Source of the DNA: Castellaniella sp041677825 | Lineage (GTDB): Bacteria > Pseudomonadota > Gammaproteobacteria > Burkholderiales > Burkholderiaceae_B | NCBI RefSeq assembly: GCF_041677825.1 | Contig: NZ_JBAYPG010000017.1 | Span: forward strand, 5,798-69,797 | DNA length: 64,000 nt | Reading direction: 5' to 3' | In this document: piece by piece, positions 1-9,377 of the stretch | How positions within the stretch are numbered: position 1 is the stretch's first letter | Layout: each line of letters begins with the position of its first letter | The notes under the pieces: model-generated | What the model was told of the DNA's origin: nothing | Databases searched by the model: none | Seen by the model: only the letters and a program-made list of their open reading frames with translations | Translations under genes and position numbers: made by a program

Positions 1-654
1 GACGGCCCGCTCGACATGCGCATGGACAATCGCTTCGGTCAGACAGCGGCTGAATGGCTGGCCCGGGCCGAGCAGAATCAGATCAAGGAGGTCATTGCAC
101 ATTATGGCGAAGAACGGTTTGCTCTTCGGATTGCAAAAGCGATTGTTGCGCGCCGCCAATCCCGGCCGCTGCACACAACGGGTGAACTCGCCGAGCTCAT
201 TGCCGGTGTCATCCCCACGCGCGAAAAGGGTCGCCATCCGGCTACCCGCAGCTTCCAGGCTATACGGATTCACATCAATGACGAGCTCGCGCAGCTTGCG
301 CACGCCCTCCCGACAGCCCTGAGGCGCCTTTGCACAGGGGGGCGTCTGGCGGTGATCAGCTTTCACTCGCTCGAGGATCGCATGGTCAAGCAATGCCTTG
401 GCGCAGCGGCGCATCCCGGTCGGGATCAGGCGCGCTTGCCGATCCCCGAATCCGCCATGCCCCGCCCCTGGGTCAGGCTGCTGGGCCGCCGCCTGCCTGA
501 CGCTGACGAAGTGGCGGCCAATCCCCGTGCGCGCTCGGCGGTGTTGCGCGTCGCCGAACGCACGGATACGCCTTTGTCGGCACAGAGTGCCGCGCGCCTG
601 TGCCCGGCGCCGGGGGGGGCCGTGCCCCGCGATCCTGCACGGAGGCGCTCATGA
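1..654 (+). CDS. rsmH: 16S rRNA (cytosine-1402 N4)-methyltransferase RsmH, 3' part
   Basis: This is the C-terminal 217 codons of RsmH (MraW), which methylates C1402 of 16S rRNA using S-adenosylmethionine. The frame is open to the first base of the window and begins with DGPLDMRMD, a signature motif of the family, so the start lies outside. The later stretch RLAVISFHSLEDRMVKQ is also typical. The gene normally opens the dcw cluster after mraZ, which would lie just upstream. It ends in an ATGA overlap with ftsL. Identification is secure; only the N-terminal SAM-binding part is missing, because of the window edge. Confidence 0.95.
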   Translation, partial: DGPLDMRMDNRFGQTAAEWLARAEQNQIKEVIAHYGEERFALRIAKAIVARRQSRPLHTTGELAELIAGVIPTREKGRHPATRSFQAIRIHINDELAQLAHALPTALRRLCTGGRLAVISFHSLEDRMVKQCLGAAAHPGRDQARLPIPESAMPRPWVRLLGRRLPDADEVAANPRARSAVLRVAERTDTPLSAQSAARLCPAPGGAVPRDPARRRS

Positions 655-938
655 TGCGTCTGTCCGTCGTGCTCGCCGGCCTGCTCATGGTGTCGGCCCT
701 GTCCCTGGTGACGCTGCGTTTCCAGGCGCGCGAACTGTTCATGCAGGTCGAGCAACTGAAGGTCGGCGCCCATGATCTGGAGAACGATTGGCGCCGGCTG
801 CAGCTGAAACGGGCTGAACTCGCACGCAATGCGCGCATCGATGCGTTGGCGCGCAATGAATTGCACCTCGTGCCGGTCGATCCGGAACGCACCTTGTATC
901 TGCAGCAGGGTCAGGGGCGTTCGGAGGGGCAGCCATGA
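651..938 (+). CDS. ftsL: Cell division protein FtsL
   Basis: A small bitopic membrane protein of 95 residues that joins FtsB and FtsQ in the divisome subcomplex that activates FtsWI. A short cytoplasmic start is followed by one hydrophobic segment (about residues 4-22) and then a charged, heptad-like periplasmic segment rich in Leu, Glu and Arg, as expected for the FtsL coiled coil. I chose ATG 651 because it overlaps the rsmH stop as ATGA and has GGAGG 5 bases upstream of it; another ATG follows at 654. Sequence conservation in FtsL is low, so the call rests mainly on size, topology and position between rsmH and ftsI. Confidence 0.88.
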   Translation: MMRLSVVLAGLLMVSALSLVTLRFQARELFMQVEQLKVGAHDLENDWRRLQLKRAELARNARIDALARNELHLVPVDPERTLYLQQGQGRSEGQP

Positions 939-2674
939 AGCGCGTCGGCTTTCATGCCAGCCCCGTTCTGGGGATGCGGCCGGTGTTCTGGCGCGCGCGG
1001 CTGGTGGTACTGGTACTGCTTCTGGCCTTCATGGCGCTCGCGGTCAAGGCCCTGGATCTGCAGGTCCTGTCGAACGAGTTTCTCCAGCGGCAGGGGGAGC
1101 GTCGCTACGAACGCACTTTGGTACTGCCGGCCACGCGCGGCAAGATCTTTGATCGCAGCGGTACGGTCGTGCTGGCATCCAGCGTACCGGCACGCGCTAT
1201 CTGGGCGGTTCCGGAAGAGTTCAACCGGGCTGATGACGCACAGGTTCGCCAACTGGCTGACCTGCTTGGCTTGCCGGTCGGCGAACTGCGCCAGCGTACG
1301 GCCGGTGACGCCAGGAGTTTTGTCTATCTGCGGCGTCAGGTGCCGGTGGATGTGGCGCGCAGGATCAGTGCGCTGAAGATCCCTGGCGTGCAGCAATTGC
1401 CCGAAACCCGTCGCATCTATCCGGAAGGCGACGTGTTGGCGCATGTCGTGGGCTTTGCCAACATTGAAGATCACGGGATCGAGGGCGCGGAACTGGCCTT
1501 CGATGGCCATCTGTCCGGGCAGCCGGGCATGCGGCGCGTGATTCGTGACCGTCTGGGACGTATTGTCGAGGATGTGCAGGCGATCGTGCCACCAACGGAT
1601 GGCCACAATCTGCGCCTGTCGATCGATGCCGGCATACAGTTCGATGTCTGGCGGGCCTTGCAGGATGCACTGGCGATGCACAAGGCCCAGGCGGGTACCG
1701 CCATCGTCCTCGACGTACAGACTGGCGAAATCCTGGCCATGGTCAGCCTGCCCTCGTACGATCCGAATGAGACAGCGCAGCGCAGCGGCCCGGCTGTGCG
1801 CAACCGGGTCGTCACCGACACGTTCGAGCCGGGTTCGATCATGAAGCCGTTTACTGCTGCGCTGGCCCTGGACTCGGGTCGTATTGGTCTGGATACCCAG
1901 TTCGACACGGGAAATGGGCGCTACGCGTATCATGGTGCCGTCATTTCGGATGTCTCACGCAACGGCCGGCTCGACGTGCGTGGCATCATCCGGCAATCGA
2001 GCAATATCGGCATGACCATGATCGCCGATCGTCTGGACGCACGCAGCATGTGGACCACGTTTTCCGAACTTGGCTTCGGGCGTGTGCCGAACATGCTGTT
2101 CCCGGGCATGGCGTCCGGGCGCTTGCGTCCCTGGCAGCGCTGGCGCCCGATCGAACAGGCCACCATGGCCTACGGATACGGGCTGTCGGTGTCCCTGCTG
2201 CAGGTGGCGCGCGCCTATACGGCCTTTGCCCGCGACGGCGACATGGTGTCGCTCTCCATGGTGAGGCGAGAAGGGCGTCCGACCAGCGTGCAGGTTTACA
2301 CGCCTGAAGTCGCACGCCTCATGCGCGGCATGCTGGAAGCGGCCGCAGGCCCTGATGGTGCACGCCTGGCCCAGGTGCGCGGCTATCGGGTGGCCGGCAA
2401 GAGTGGTACCGCGCGCAAGATCGTCAATGGCCATTACAGCAAGAACAAGTATCGCAGTTCGTTCGTCGGCTTCGCACCCGTGTCGGATCCGCGCATCGTC
2501 GTCGCCGTGTCCATCGATGAGCCCGGTGCCGGGGGCTATTACGGTGGGCGTGTCGCGGCACCGGTGTTTGCGGATATCGTATCGGGCACGTTGCGGCGCA
2601 TGGGGGTCCGGCCCGACGCGCCCGTCGATGCCCTGGTGGCCGCAGCGCCTGCTCGCGAGGGGGGCATTCGATGA
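935..2674 (+). CDS. ftsI: Peptidoglycan D,D-transpeptidase FtsI (PBP3)
   Basis: The septal class B penicillin-binding protein, 579 residues, which cross-links new peptidoglycan at the division site in complex with FtsW. One N-terminal membrane anchor (about residues 26-46) precedes the dimerisation domain, whose RGKIFDRSG motif is conserved. The transpeptidase domain shows the three active-site motifs: SIMK at 301-304 (nucleophile Ser301), SSN at 355-357 and KSGT at 489-492. The start overlaps ftsL by ATGA and the stop overlaps murE-murF by ATGA, so expression is probably coupled in both directions. Length is normal for the family (588 in E. coli). Confidence 0.97.
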   Translation: MKRVGFHASPVLGMRPVFWRARLVVLVLLLAFMALAVKALDLQVLSNEFLQRQGERRYERTLVLPATRGKIFDRSGTVVLASSVPARAIWAVPEEFNRADDAQVRQLADLLGLPVGELRQRTAGDARSFVYLRRQVPVDVARRISALKIPGVQQLPETRRIYPEGDVLAHVVGFANIEDHGIEGAELAFDGHLSGQPGMRRVIRDRLGRIVEDVQAIVPPTDGHNLRLSIDAGIQFDVWRALQDALAMHKAQAGTAIVLDVQTGEILAMVSLPSYDPNETAQRSGPAVRNRVVTDTFEPGSIMKPFTAALALDSGRIGLDTQFDTGNGRYAYHGAVISDVSRNGRLDVRGIIRQSSNIGMTMIADRLDARSMWTTFSELGFGRVPNMLFPGMASGRLRPWQRWRPIEQATMAYGYGLSVSLLQVARAYTAFARDGDMVSLSMVRREGRPTSVQVYTPEVARLMRGMLEAAAGPDGARLAQVRGYRVAGKSGTARKIVNGHYSKNKYRSSFVGFAPVSDPRIVVAVSIDEPGAGGYYGGRVAAPVFADIVSGTLRRMGVRPDAPVDALVAAAPAREGGIR

Positions 2675-5466
2675 GCAGTCTGGATATTCTCACATGGCTG
2701 GACGAGCAGGTTGCGCGTACCGCTGATCTCTGCCTGGACTCACGCCAGGTCCAGGCGGGCGATGTGTTTTTTGCCTGCCCGGGTCTTCTGGCCGATGGCC
2801 GTGGCTTCATGCAGGCTGCAGTATATGCCGGAGCGGGGGCGATCGTGCGGACCCGCGGGGGGGAATTCCCTTCACCCGAGGGCGTTCCGGTGCTCGAAGT
2901 GGATGATCTGGCCCGTCATCTGGGCGAGATCGCTCATCTATGGTATGGCCGGCCATCCGATGCGCTGACGGTGATCGCCGTGACGGGCACCAATGGGAAG
3001 ACCTCGACCACCCAGTGGATCGCGGCCGCCTTGAATGCCGAAGACATGCCCTGTGGAACAGTGGGTACGTTGGGGGTCACCCTGGCCGACGGCCGCAATC
3101 TGGGCGGCATGCTGACCACCCCGGACGTGTTGACGCTGCATCGCAGTCTGGCCGCCATTCACAGGGCCGGTGCGGTGGCCGCAGCGATCGAGGCGTCGTC
3201 CATCGGCATCGAGCAGGGTCGCCTGGATGGCGTCACGATCCAGGTGGCCGGTTTCACCAACCTGACCCGGGATCATCTCGACTACCACGGCAGCCTCGAT
3301 GCGTACAAAAAGGCCAAGTTCGCCCTGTTCGATCGACCCGGCCTGCGTGGCGCCATCATCAATGCCGACGACCCCGCAGGGCGTGAACTGCTCGCCCATC
3401 AGCCGGCCTCGGGGCATCGCCACGGCTATGGCCTGATGGCTGGCGAGTCGGCACTGTTCAGGGCAGAAGACATCCAGCACAGTGCGGATGGGCTGGTGTT
3501 CAACCTGCTGCTGCCACGGGGTCGGGCGCAGATCGTCACGCATCTGGTCGGTGAACACAATATTTCCAATCTGCTGCTGGTCGCCGGTGTCCTGCGTGAA
3601 CTGGGTTGGGGCCTGAGCCGCACGGCGCGCGCGCTGGCGCGCCTGCAGCCTGTACCGGGGCGTCTGCAGGCGGTCGCGGCGCTGCCGGGGGGGGCGACCC
3701 AGGGGCCGCATGGGCATGCGCTGGTGGTCGTCGACTACGCGCATACGCCCGATGCGCTCGAACGGGTCCTTGTCTCGCTCAGACCCATGACGCAGGAGCG
3801 CAAGGGCCAGCTCTGGTGCGTATTCGGCTGTGGGGGTGACCGCGATGCCGGCAAGCGGCCCATGATGGGTGCCGTGGCCGAGCGCCTTGCCGACAGGATA
3901 GTGGTCACCAGCGACAACCCACGCAACGAGCCTCCGCAGGCCATTGCCCAGGCCATTCTGTCGGGCATGACAAAGCCGGTGCATGTGCAGCTGGACAGGG
4001 CGCGTGCCATTCTCGAAACCCTGTGGGGTGCCGCGCCACGCGACGTGATCCTGCTGGCGGGCAAAGGGCATGAGACCTGGCAGGAAATCCGTGGTGTTCG
4101 TCGTCCGTTCGATGACCGCGACTGGGCCTGTCTGGCACTGACCTGGCAACAGGGCGCGCATCTAGCCACGGATACCCGTGATTTTCCCGCCGGCGCCCTC
4201 TTTCCGGCCCTGCGCGGCGAACGCCACGACGGGCATGATTTCGTTCAGGCCGCCGCACGCGCAGGGGCCCGTGCAGCGCTGGTCGAGCACAGGGTGCCGG
4301 ATGTGGACCTGCCGCAACTGGTATTGGGGGACATGCGCCATGCCCTGCGCCTGTGGGCCAGCGTCTGGCGCCGGCAGTTCCACCTGCCGGTCATTGCCGT
4401 CACGGGCAGCAACGGCAAGACCACCACCAAGGAAATGATCAGCACCATTCTGGCCGTGTGGTGGGGGGCGGACCAGCGCCTTGCCACGCCGGGCAATTTC
4501 AACAATGACATTGGCGTGCCACTGTCGGTGCTGCGCCTGCACGCGGGACACCGGGCGGCCGTCTTCGAACTGGGCATGAACCATCCGGGGGAAATCGCAG
4601 AGCTCGCTGCGATTGCACAACCCACCGTGGCTTTGGTGAACAATGCGCAGCGCGAGCACCAGGAGTTCATGCTGTCGGTCGAGGCGGTCGCCCGGGAAAA
4701 CGGCCAGGTGCTGTGCGCGCTGCCAGAGGACGGCATCGCGGTGTTCCCCGCCGAAGATGCCTATGAATCCGTCTGGCGCGGCCTTGCCGCGTCGCGTCGG
4801 GTCCGTTGTTTCGGGTTTTCCGATCGGGCCGAGGTCCGGGCGGCGCGAATTCGTGCGCGGCCGCAACGCACCGAATTCGAGCTGCAATTGGCCGGGCAGT
4901 CCCATGACGTCGTCCTGCGCGCACCGGGCCGGCACAACCTGCATAATGCGCTGGCAGCGGCCACCTGCGCCTGGGCCGCGGGGGCACCCGTGGCGGCCAT
5001 TGTCGAAGGTCTGCAGCAGTTCGTGCCCGTGGGGGGCCGGATGCAGCCGAGCACCATGGCCGACGGCTTTCAACTGATCGACGATACGTACAATGCGAAT
5101 CCCGATTCCGTGCGGGCGGCCATCGAAGTGCTGGCTGCGCTCGATGGCCGACGCATACTCGTGCTTGGTGACATGGGCGAAGTGGGGCTACAGGGCCCGG
5201 CCATGCATGCCGAGGTCGGCGCACATGCGCGCGACTGTGGCATCGATGTGCTGCTGACGCTGGGTCCGGCAAGTCGTGGTGCTGCAGAAGCCTTTGGTTC
5301 GGCTGCCCGGTCCTTCGATTCGCTCGAGGCACTTCTGCCGCAGCTGCTCGCAGCGCGGCCGGGTCATATTCTGGTCAAGGGATCGCGCAGCATGCAGATG
5401 GAACGGGTCGTGCATGCATTGCAGGCCGATATGGCCAGCCAGTCGGGGGGCCATCATGCTTCTTGA
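2671..5466 (+). CDS. murE-murF: Fused UDP-MurNAc-tripeptide synthetase / tripeptide D-Ala-D-Ala ligase (MurE-MurF)
   Basis: One uninterrupted frame of 931 residues carries two Mur ligases. Residues 1 to about 487 are MurE, which adds meso-diaminopimelate to UDP-MurNAc-L-Ala-D-Glu: ATP loop GTNGKT at 106-111, and DNPRNEP from residue 415, the motif associated with diaminopimelate specificity. From about residue 488 the protein is MurF, which adds D-Ala-D-Ala: N-terminal domain with DTRDFPAGALFPAL, ATP loop GSNGKT at 579-584, and later DDTYNANPDSV. No stop or start region separates the halves. MurE-MurF fusions are known in Bordetella and related Alcaligenaceae, so this is a taxonomic marker and not a sequencing artefact. 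The C-terminus overlaps mraY by 11 bases. Confidence 0.96.
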   Translation: MSSLDILTWLDEQVARTADLCLDSRQVQAGDVFFACPGLLADGRGFMQAAVYAGAGAIVRTRGGEFPSPEGVPVLEVDDLARHLGEIAHLWYGRPSDALTVIAVTGTNGKTSTTQWIAAALNAEDMPCGTVGTLGVTLADGRNLGGMLTTPDVLTLHRSLAAIHRAGAVAAAIEASSIGIEQGRLDGVTIQVAGFTNLTRDHLDYHGSLDAYKKAKFALFDRPGLRGAIINADDPAGRELLAHQPASGHRHGYGLMAGESALFRAEDIQHSADGLVFNLLLPRGRAQIVTHLVGEHNISNLLLVAGVLRELGWGLSRTARALARLQPVPGRLQAVAALPGGATQGPHGHALVVVDYAHTPDALERVLVSLRPMTQERKGQLWCVFGCGGDRDAGKRPMMGAVAERLADRIVVTSDNPRNEPPQAIAQAILSGMTKPVHVQLDRARAILETLWGAAPRDVILLAGKGHETWQEIRGVRRPFDDRDWACLALTWQQGAHLATDTRDFPAGALFPALRGERHDGHDFVQAAARAGARAALVEHRVPDVDLPQLVLGDMRHALRLWASVWRRQFHLPVIAVTGSNGKTTTKEMISTILAVWWGADQRLATPGNFNNDIGVPLSVLRLHAGHRAAVFELGMNHPGEIAELAAIAQPTVALVNNAQREHQEFMLSVEAVARENGQVLCALPEDGIAVFPAEDAYESVWRGLAASRRVRCFGFSDRAEVRAARIRARPQRTEFELQLAGQSHDVVLRAPGRHNLHNALAAATCAWAAGAPVAAIVEGLQQFVPVGGRMQPSTMADGFQLIDDTYNANPDSVRAAIEVLAALDGRRILVLGDMGEVGLQGPAMHAEVGAHARDCGIDVLLTLGPASRGAAEAFGSAARSFDSLEALLPQLLAARPGHILVKGSRSMQMERVVHALQADMASQSGGHHAS

Positions 5467-6628
5467 GTTGGCGCGCTGGCTGGCGGATCATCACTTCCGG
5501 GCGTTTGGCGTGGTCGAGTACATCACGTTCCGGGCGGTGCTGGCCAGTGCCACGGCCCTGGCGATCGGGCTGCTGTCCGGGCCCTGGCTGATCCGACGCC
5601 TGACGGCGATGAAAATCGGCCAGGCCGTGCGCAGTTATGGCCCCCAGAGCCATCTGCAGAAGAGCGGCACGCCGACCATGGGCGGCGCCTTGATCCTCAT
5701 CGGCATCGGCGCCAGCACCCTGCTGTGGGCGGATTGGTCCAACCGCTTCGTGTGGGTGGTTCTGCTCGTCACGTTCGGATTCGGCTGGATCGGCTGGGCA
5801 GATGATTACCGCAAGGTCGTCCACCATGATCCAGAAGGCATGCCGGCGCGCCAGAAGTTTTTCTGGCAGGCCCTGATCGGTGTGATCGCGGCCATGTACC
5901 TGAGTTTTGCGGTTTCCGTCCCGGGCAATACCGGGCTGTGGCCCCTGTTCCGTGAATGGGTGCTGAGCGGTTTCGCCATGCCCTTGCCCACCCGGGCCGA
6001 CCTGATCGTGCCCTTCTTCAAGACCGTCAGCTACCCGCTGGGGGTTTTTGGGTTCATGACGCTCACCTGGCTCGTCATTGTGGGCACCAGCAATGCGGTC
6101 AACCTGACCGATGGCCTGGATGGCCTGGCCATCATGCCCACGGTGATGATCGCCGTGGCGCTCGGGATTTTCGCCTATGTGGTCGGGCGGGTAGACTATT
6201 CCAGATATCTGCTCTTTCCCTATATTCCGGGCGCCTCCGAACTGATGGTGCTGTGCGCTGCGATCGCTGGCGCAGGCCTGGCGTTTCTGTGGTTCAACGC
6301 CTACCCGGCGCAGGTGTTCATGGGGGATGTGGGCGCACTGGCTCTGGGGGGGGCTCTGGGCACCATTGCGGTCATCGTGCGGCAGGAAATCGTGCTCTTC
6401 ATCATGGGCGGGGTGTTTGTGGTCGAGACGCTCTCGGTGATGCTGCAGGTCGGCTGGTTCAAATACACCCGCAAACGCTACGGAGAGGGACGCAGGTTCT
6501 TTCGCATGGCACCACTGCATCACCATTTCGAGGTGGGCGGCTGGAAGGAAACCCAGGTCGTGGTCCGTTTCTGGATCATCACCATGATGCTGGTGCTGGT
6601 GGGTCTGGCCAGCCTGAAACTGCGATGA
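5456..6628 (+). CDS. mraY: Phospho-N-acetylmuramoyl-pentapeptide-transferase MraY
   Basis: A polytopic inner-membrane enzyme of 390 residues that transfers phospho-MurNAc-pentapeptide from UDP to undecaprenyl phosphate, making lipid I. Conserved family signatures are visible: GTPTMGG near the first loop, ADDYRK with the catalytic aspartates, NLTDGLDGLA and PLHHHFE. ATG 5456 is chosen over an open frame that extends 60 codons upstream, because the sequence from MLLELARWL matches the usual start and a run of six G lies just before it. It overlaps the end of murE-murF by 11 bases and the start of murD by ATGA. Confidence 0.96.
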   Translation: MLLELARWLADHHFRAFGVVEYITFRAVLASATALAIGLLSGPWLIRRLTAMKIGQAVRSYGPQSHLQKSGTPTMGGALILIGIGASTLLWADWSNRFVWVVLLVTFGFGWIGWADDYRKVVHHDPEGMPARQKFFWQALIGVIAAMYLSFAVSVPGNTGLWPLFREWVLSGFAMPLPTRADLIVPFFKTVSYPLGVFGFMTLTWLVIVGTSNAVNLTDGLDGLAIMPTVMIAVALGIFAYVVGRVDYSRYLLFPYIPGASELMVLCAAIAGAGLAFLWFNAYPAQVFMGDVGALALGGALGTIAVIVRQEIVLFIMGGVFVVETLSVMLQVGWFKYTRKRYGEGRRFFRMAPLHHHFEVGGWKETQVVVRFWIITMMLVLVGLASLKLR

Positions 6629-8175
6629 GCACCCCTGCTGCATTCTGGGCATCAACGCGCAACCAGGGCGCCGAGGGGCCTGCGCCGGTCACCCTGATCA
6701 TGGGTCTGGGCGAGACGGGCGTGGCTGCGGCCCGCTGGTGTGCCGGCCAGGGTGATACCGTGCGGGTGCTGGATACGCGCCCGCAGCCGCCCGGGCTGGC
6801 CGCATTGCAGGCCCATGGCATTGCAGCGCAGACGTACCTGGGTGTGGGGCACTTCGATGCCAGGCTGCTGGACGGCGTGCGTACATTGGTCCTCAGCCCG
6901 GGGATCTGTCCACGAGATGCGAACGTGGCGGATTTTCTGGCGCAGGCGCGGGCGCTCGGTGTCGATGTGCTCGGGGAGATCGAACTCTTTGCCAGAGCCC
7001 TGAAGGATTTGGCGCAGCAGGGCTATGCGCCCCGGGTCCTGGCGGTGACCGGCACCAACGGCAAGACGACGGTGACCGCGCTGGTGCGCGCGCTTGGCGA
7101 AGCCGCCGGATACAGGATACGGGCCGCAGGCAATATCGGGCCCGCGGCCCTGGCTGCATTGCTGGATGCGCTCGAGCAGGACAGATTGCCCGAAATCTGG
7201 GTGCTGGAACTGTCCAGTTTTCAGATCGAAGGCACCCGGTCCCTGCGGGCGGATGCCGCAGTGGTGCTGAATGTGACCCAGGATCATCTGGACTGGCATG
7301 GTTCGATGTCGGCGTATGCCGCCGCCAAGGCGCGGCTCTACGAAATGGCCGACTGCCTGGTGTTCAACCGGGACGACGCCTGGGTCAGAGACATGATCGC
7401 CGACCCGACAGCCCTTTGTATCCGCAGTTTCGGGGCAGGCCTGCCGCCGCGGGTCGGGGATCTGGGCATCCATGAACAGGGTGGCATGGCCTGGCTAGCG
7501 GTCATGGACGCAGATCGCACGGTCCGGCCGGTGCCTGGGCGCAAGGGTTCGCGTCAGACCGGGCTGGGTGACGTACGTGCAACCGGTCCTCTGCTCGATC
7601 TGATGCCGGTTGAAGCGCTGCGCATACCGGGTGGGCACAACGTGCTCAATGCCCAGGCGGCCTTGGCCCTGGGGCGTGCGATCGGGCTGGACTGGGCGCC
7701 GATGCTGCATGCCTTGCGTGCGTACCGGGGCGAGGCCCACCGGATGCAGTTCGTGCGTTCAGTGGCGGGTGTAGACTTCATCAATGACAGCAAGGGCACC
7801 AATGTCGGGGCGACGGTCGCGGCGCTCGAGGGGCTCGGCCGCCCCGTGGTCCTGATTGCCGGGGGGCTGGGCAAGGGGCAGGATTTCAGCCCGCTGTGTG
7901 ATGTGGTGCGCGACCACGCCCGGATGGTGGTGCTGATGGGGCAGGATGCCGGCGTCATCGCGCAGGCACTGTCGGGCAGCGGGGTTCCGACAGACCAGTG
8001 CGCCAGCCTCGAAGAGGCCGTCCGGCTGGGTTTCGAGCAGGCCCGGCCGGGTGATGCCGTGCTGCTGTCGCCGGCCTGCGCAAGCATGGACATGTTTCGC
8101 AATTATGTGCATCGTGGAGAGCATTTCGTCGCCTGCGTCGAGGCGCTTGCCGCAGACCGGGGAGAAGTGGCATGA
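6625..8175 (+). CDS. murD: UDP-N-acetylmuramoyl-L-alanine--D-glutamate ligase MurD
   Basis: A cytoplasmic Mur ligase of 516 residues adding D-glutamate to UDP-MurNAc-L-Ala. The ATP loop GTNGKT lies at residues 143-148, followed by the ELSSFQIE and NVTQDHLDWHG motifs of MurD and, near the C-terminus, NDSKGTNVGAT. It is longer than E. coli MurD (438 residues), partly through extra residues at the N-terminus and in the central domain, which is common in betaproteobacteria. ATG 6625 overlaps the mraY stop as ATGA; the open frame upstream of it is an mraY shadow. Confidence 0.96.
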   Translation: MSTPAAFWASTRNQGAEGPAPVTLIMGLGETGVAAARWCAGQGDTVRVLDTRPQPPGLAALQAHGIAAQTYLGVGHFDARLLDGVRTLVLSPGICPRDANVADFLAQARALGVDVLGEIELFARALKDLAQQGYAPRVLAVTGTNGKTTVTALVRALGEAAGYRIRAAGNIGPAALAALLDALEQDRLPEIWVLELSSFQIEGTRSLRADAAVVLNVTQDHLDWHGSMSAYAAAKARLYEMADCLVFNRDDAWVRDMIADPTALCIRSFGAGLPPRVGDLGIHEQGGMAWLAVMDADRTVRPVPGRKGSRQTGLGDVRATGPLLDLMPVEALRIPGGHNVLNAQAALALGRAIGLDWAPMLHALRAYRGEAHRMQFVRSVAGVDFINDSKGTNVGATVAALEGLGRPVVLIAGGLGKGQDFSPLCDVVRDHARMVVLMGQDAGVIAQALSGSGVPTDQCASLEEAVRLGFEQARPGDAVLLSPACASMDMFRNYVHRGEHFVACVEALAADRGEVA

Positions 8176-9377
8176 GTCTGCTCGGCGTCCTGGGGCGAAA
8201 TTCCGGCTCGGCCAGGGCGCCCCGCAGTGCCATGCCCATGCTCGACATCGGCCTGCTGGTGGCCGTGCTCGCCCTGGTGCTGTTCGGCTTGCTGATGGTG
8301 TATTCGGCGTCCATTGCACTGGCCGACGGCCCTCGCTACCAGGGCTATGGCCGATTCTATTTCGTGAGCCGGCATGCCCTGTTCATCGTTGTGGGCCTGC
8401 TGGGTGCCCTGGTGGTGGCTGCCGTACCCATGCGGGTCTGGCACAAGCTCACGGTACCGCTGTTCATCTGCACCCTGCTGCTGTTGATCGTGGTGCTGGT
8501 GCCCGGTCTGGGCCGTGAGGTCAATGGCGCGCGCCGCTGGTTGCCGCTGGGTGTACTCAATTTTCAGCCTTCGGAGCTGATGAAATTTGCCATGATGCTC
8601 TATGCAGCAGATTATGTGGTACGCAAGCAGCCCCACCTGCAAGGGTTTGTGGCGGGCTTTGTGCGCGGCTTCCTGCCTATTGCCCTGGCCCTCATCGTCG
8701 TCGGGGTGCTGCTCCTGCTGGAACCGGATCTCGGGGCTTTCATTGTCATCGGGGCCATTGCCGTCGGGATCCTGTTCATCGGCGGCATCAACCTGAAGTT
8801 GTTTTCGCTCATGCTGGGCGGGGTGATGTCCAGTTTTCTGCTCCTGATCTGGCTGTCGCCCTGGCGGCGCGAGCGCTTGTTCGTCTATCTGGATCCATGG
8901 AATCCTGAAAATGCGTATGGCAGTGCGTATCAGCTCTCGCATTCGCTGATTGCGCTGGGGCGTGGCGAGTGGTTCGGGGTGGGTCTGGGCGCCAGTATCG
9001 AGAAACTGCACTACCTTCCAGAGGCCCATACCGACTTCATTGTCGCCGTGATCGGCGAGGAACTGGGCCTTGTGGGCTTGCTGGGCCTGATGTCCGTATT
9101 TGTGTTCATCGTTCTGCGGGCCTTCGATATCGCGCGCCAGGCGATGGTGCTCGAGCGTACCTTCGAAGCGCTGGTCGCACAGGGGGTGGCACTGTGGATC
9201 GGGGTCCAGGCGTTCATCAACGTGGGGGTCTGTCTGGGGCTGCTGCCCACCAAGGGGCTCACTTTGCCGTTGGTCAGTTATGGCGGGTCGGGTATCGTGA
9301 TGAATCTGGCTGCCATGGCCATTCTCCTGCGTATCGATCATGAGATGCGTGGCCTGATGCGGGGGAGGCGCCGATGA
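8172..9377 (+). CDS. ftsW: Septal peptidoglycan glycosyltransferase FtsW
   Basis: A SEDS-family integral membrane protein of 401 residues that polymerises lipid II at the septum, working with FtsI. About ten hydrophobic segments are visible. The conserved elements NGARRWLPLG and FQPSELMKF in the first half, HTDFIVAVIGEELG (with the catalytic Asp of SEDS proteins in the preceding loop region) and KGLTLPLVSYGGSG near the C-terminus are all present. Start and stop both lie in ATGA overlaps with murD and murG. Confidence 0.96.
   Translation: MSLLGVLGRNSGSARAPRSAMPMLDIGLLVAVLALVLFGLLMVYSASIALADGPRYQGYGRFYFVSRHALFIVVGLLGALVVAAVPMRVWHKLTVPLFICTLLLLIVVLVPGLGREVNGARRWLPLGVLNFQPSELMKFAMMLYAADYVVRKQPHLQGFVAGFVRGFLPIALALIVVGVLLLLEPDLGAFIVIGAIAVGILFIGGINLKLFSLMLGGVMSSFLLLIWLSPWRRERLFVYLDPWNPENAYGSAYQLSHSLIALGRGEWFGVGLGASIEKLHYLPEAHTDFIVAVIGEELGLVGLLGLMSVFVFIVLRAFDIARQAMVLERTFEALVAQGVALWIGVQAFINVGVCLGLLPTKGLTLPLVSYGGSGIVMNLAAMAILLRIDHEMRGLMRGRRR

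Noticed and set aside
2671..5466. MurE-MurF fusion as a sequencing frameshift or missing stop
   Set aside because: The frame is continuous with both domains complete, and the same fusion is known in related genera.
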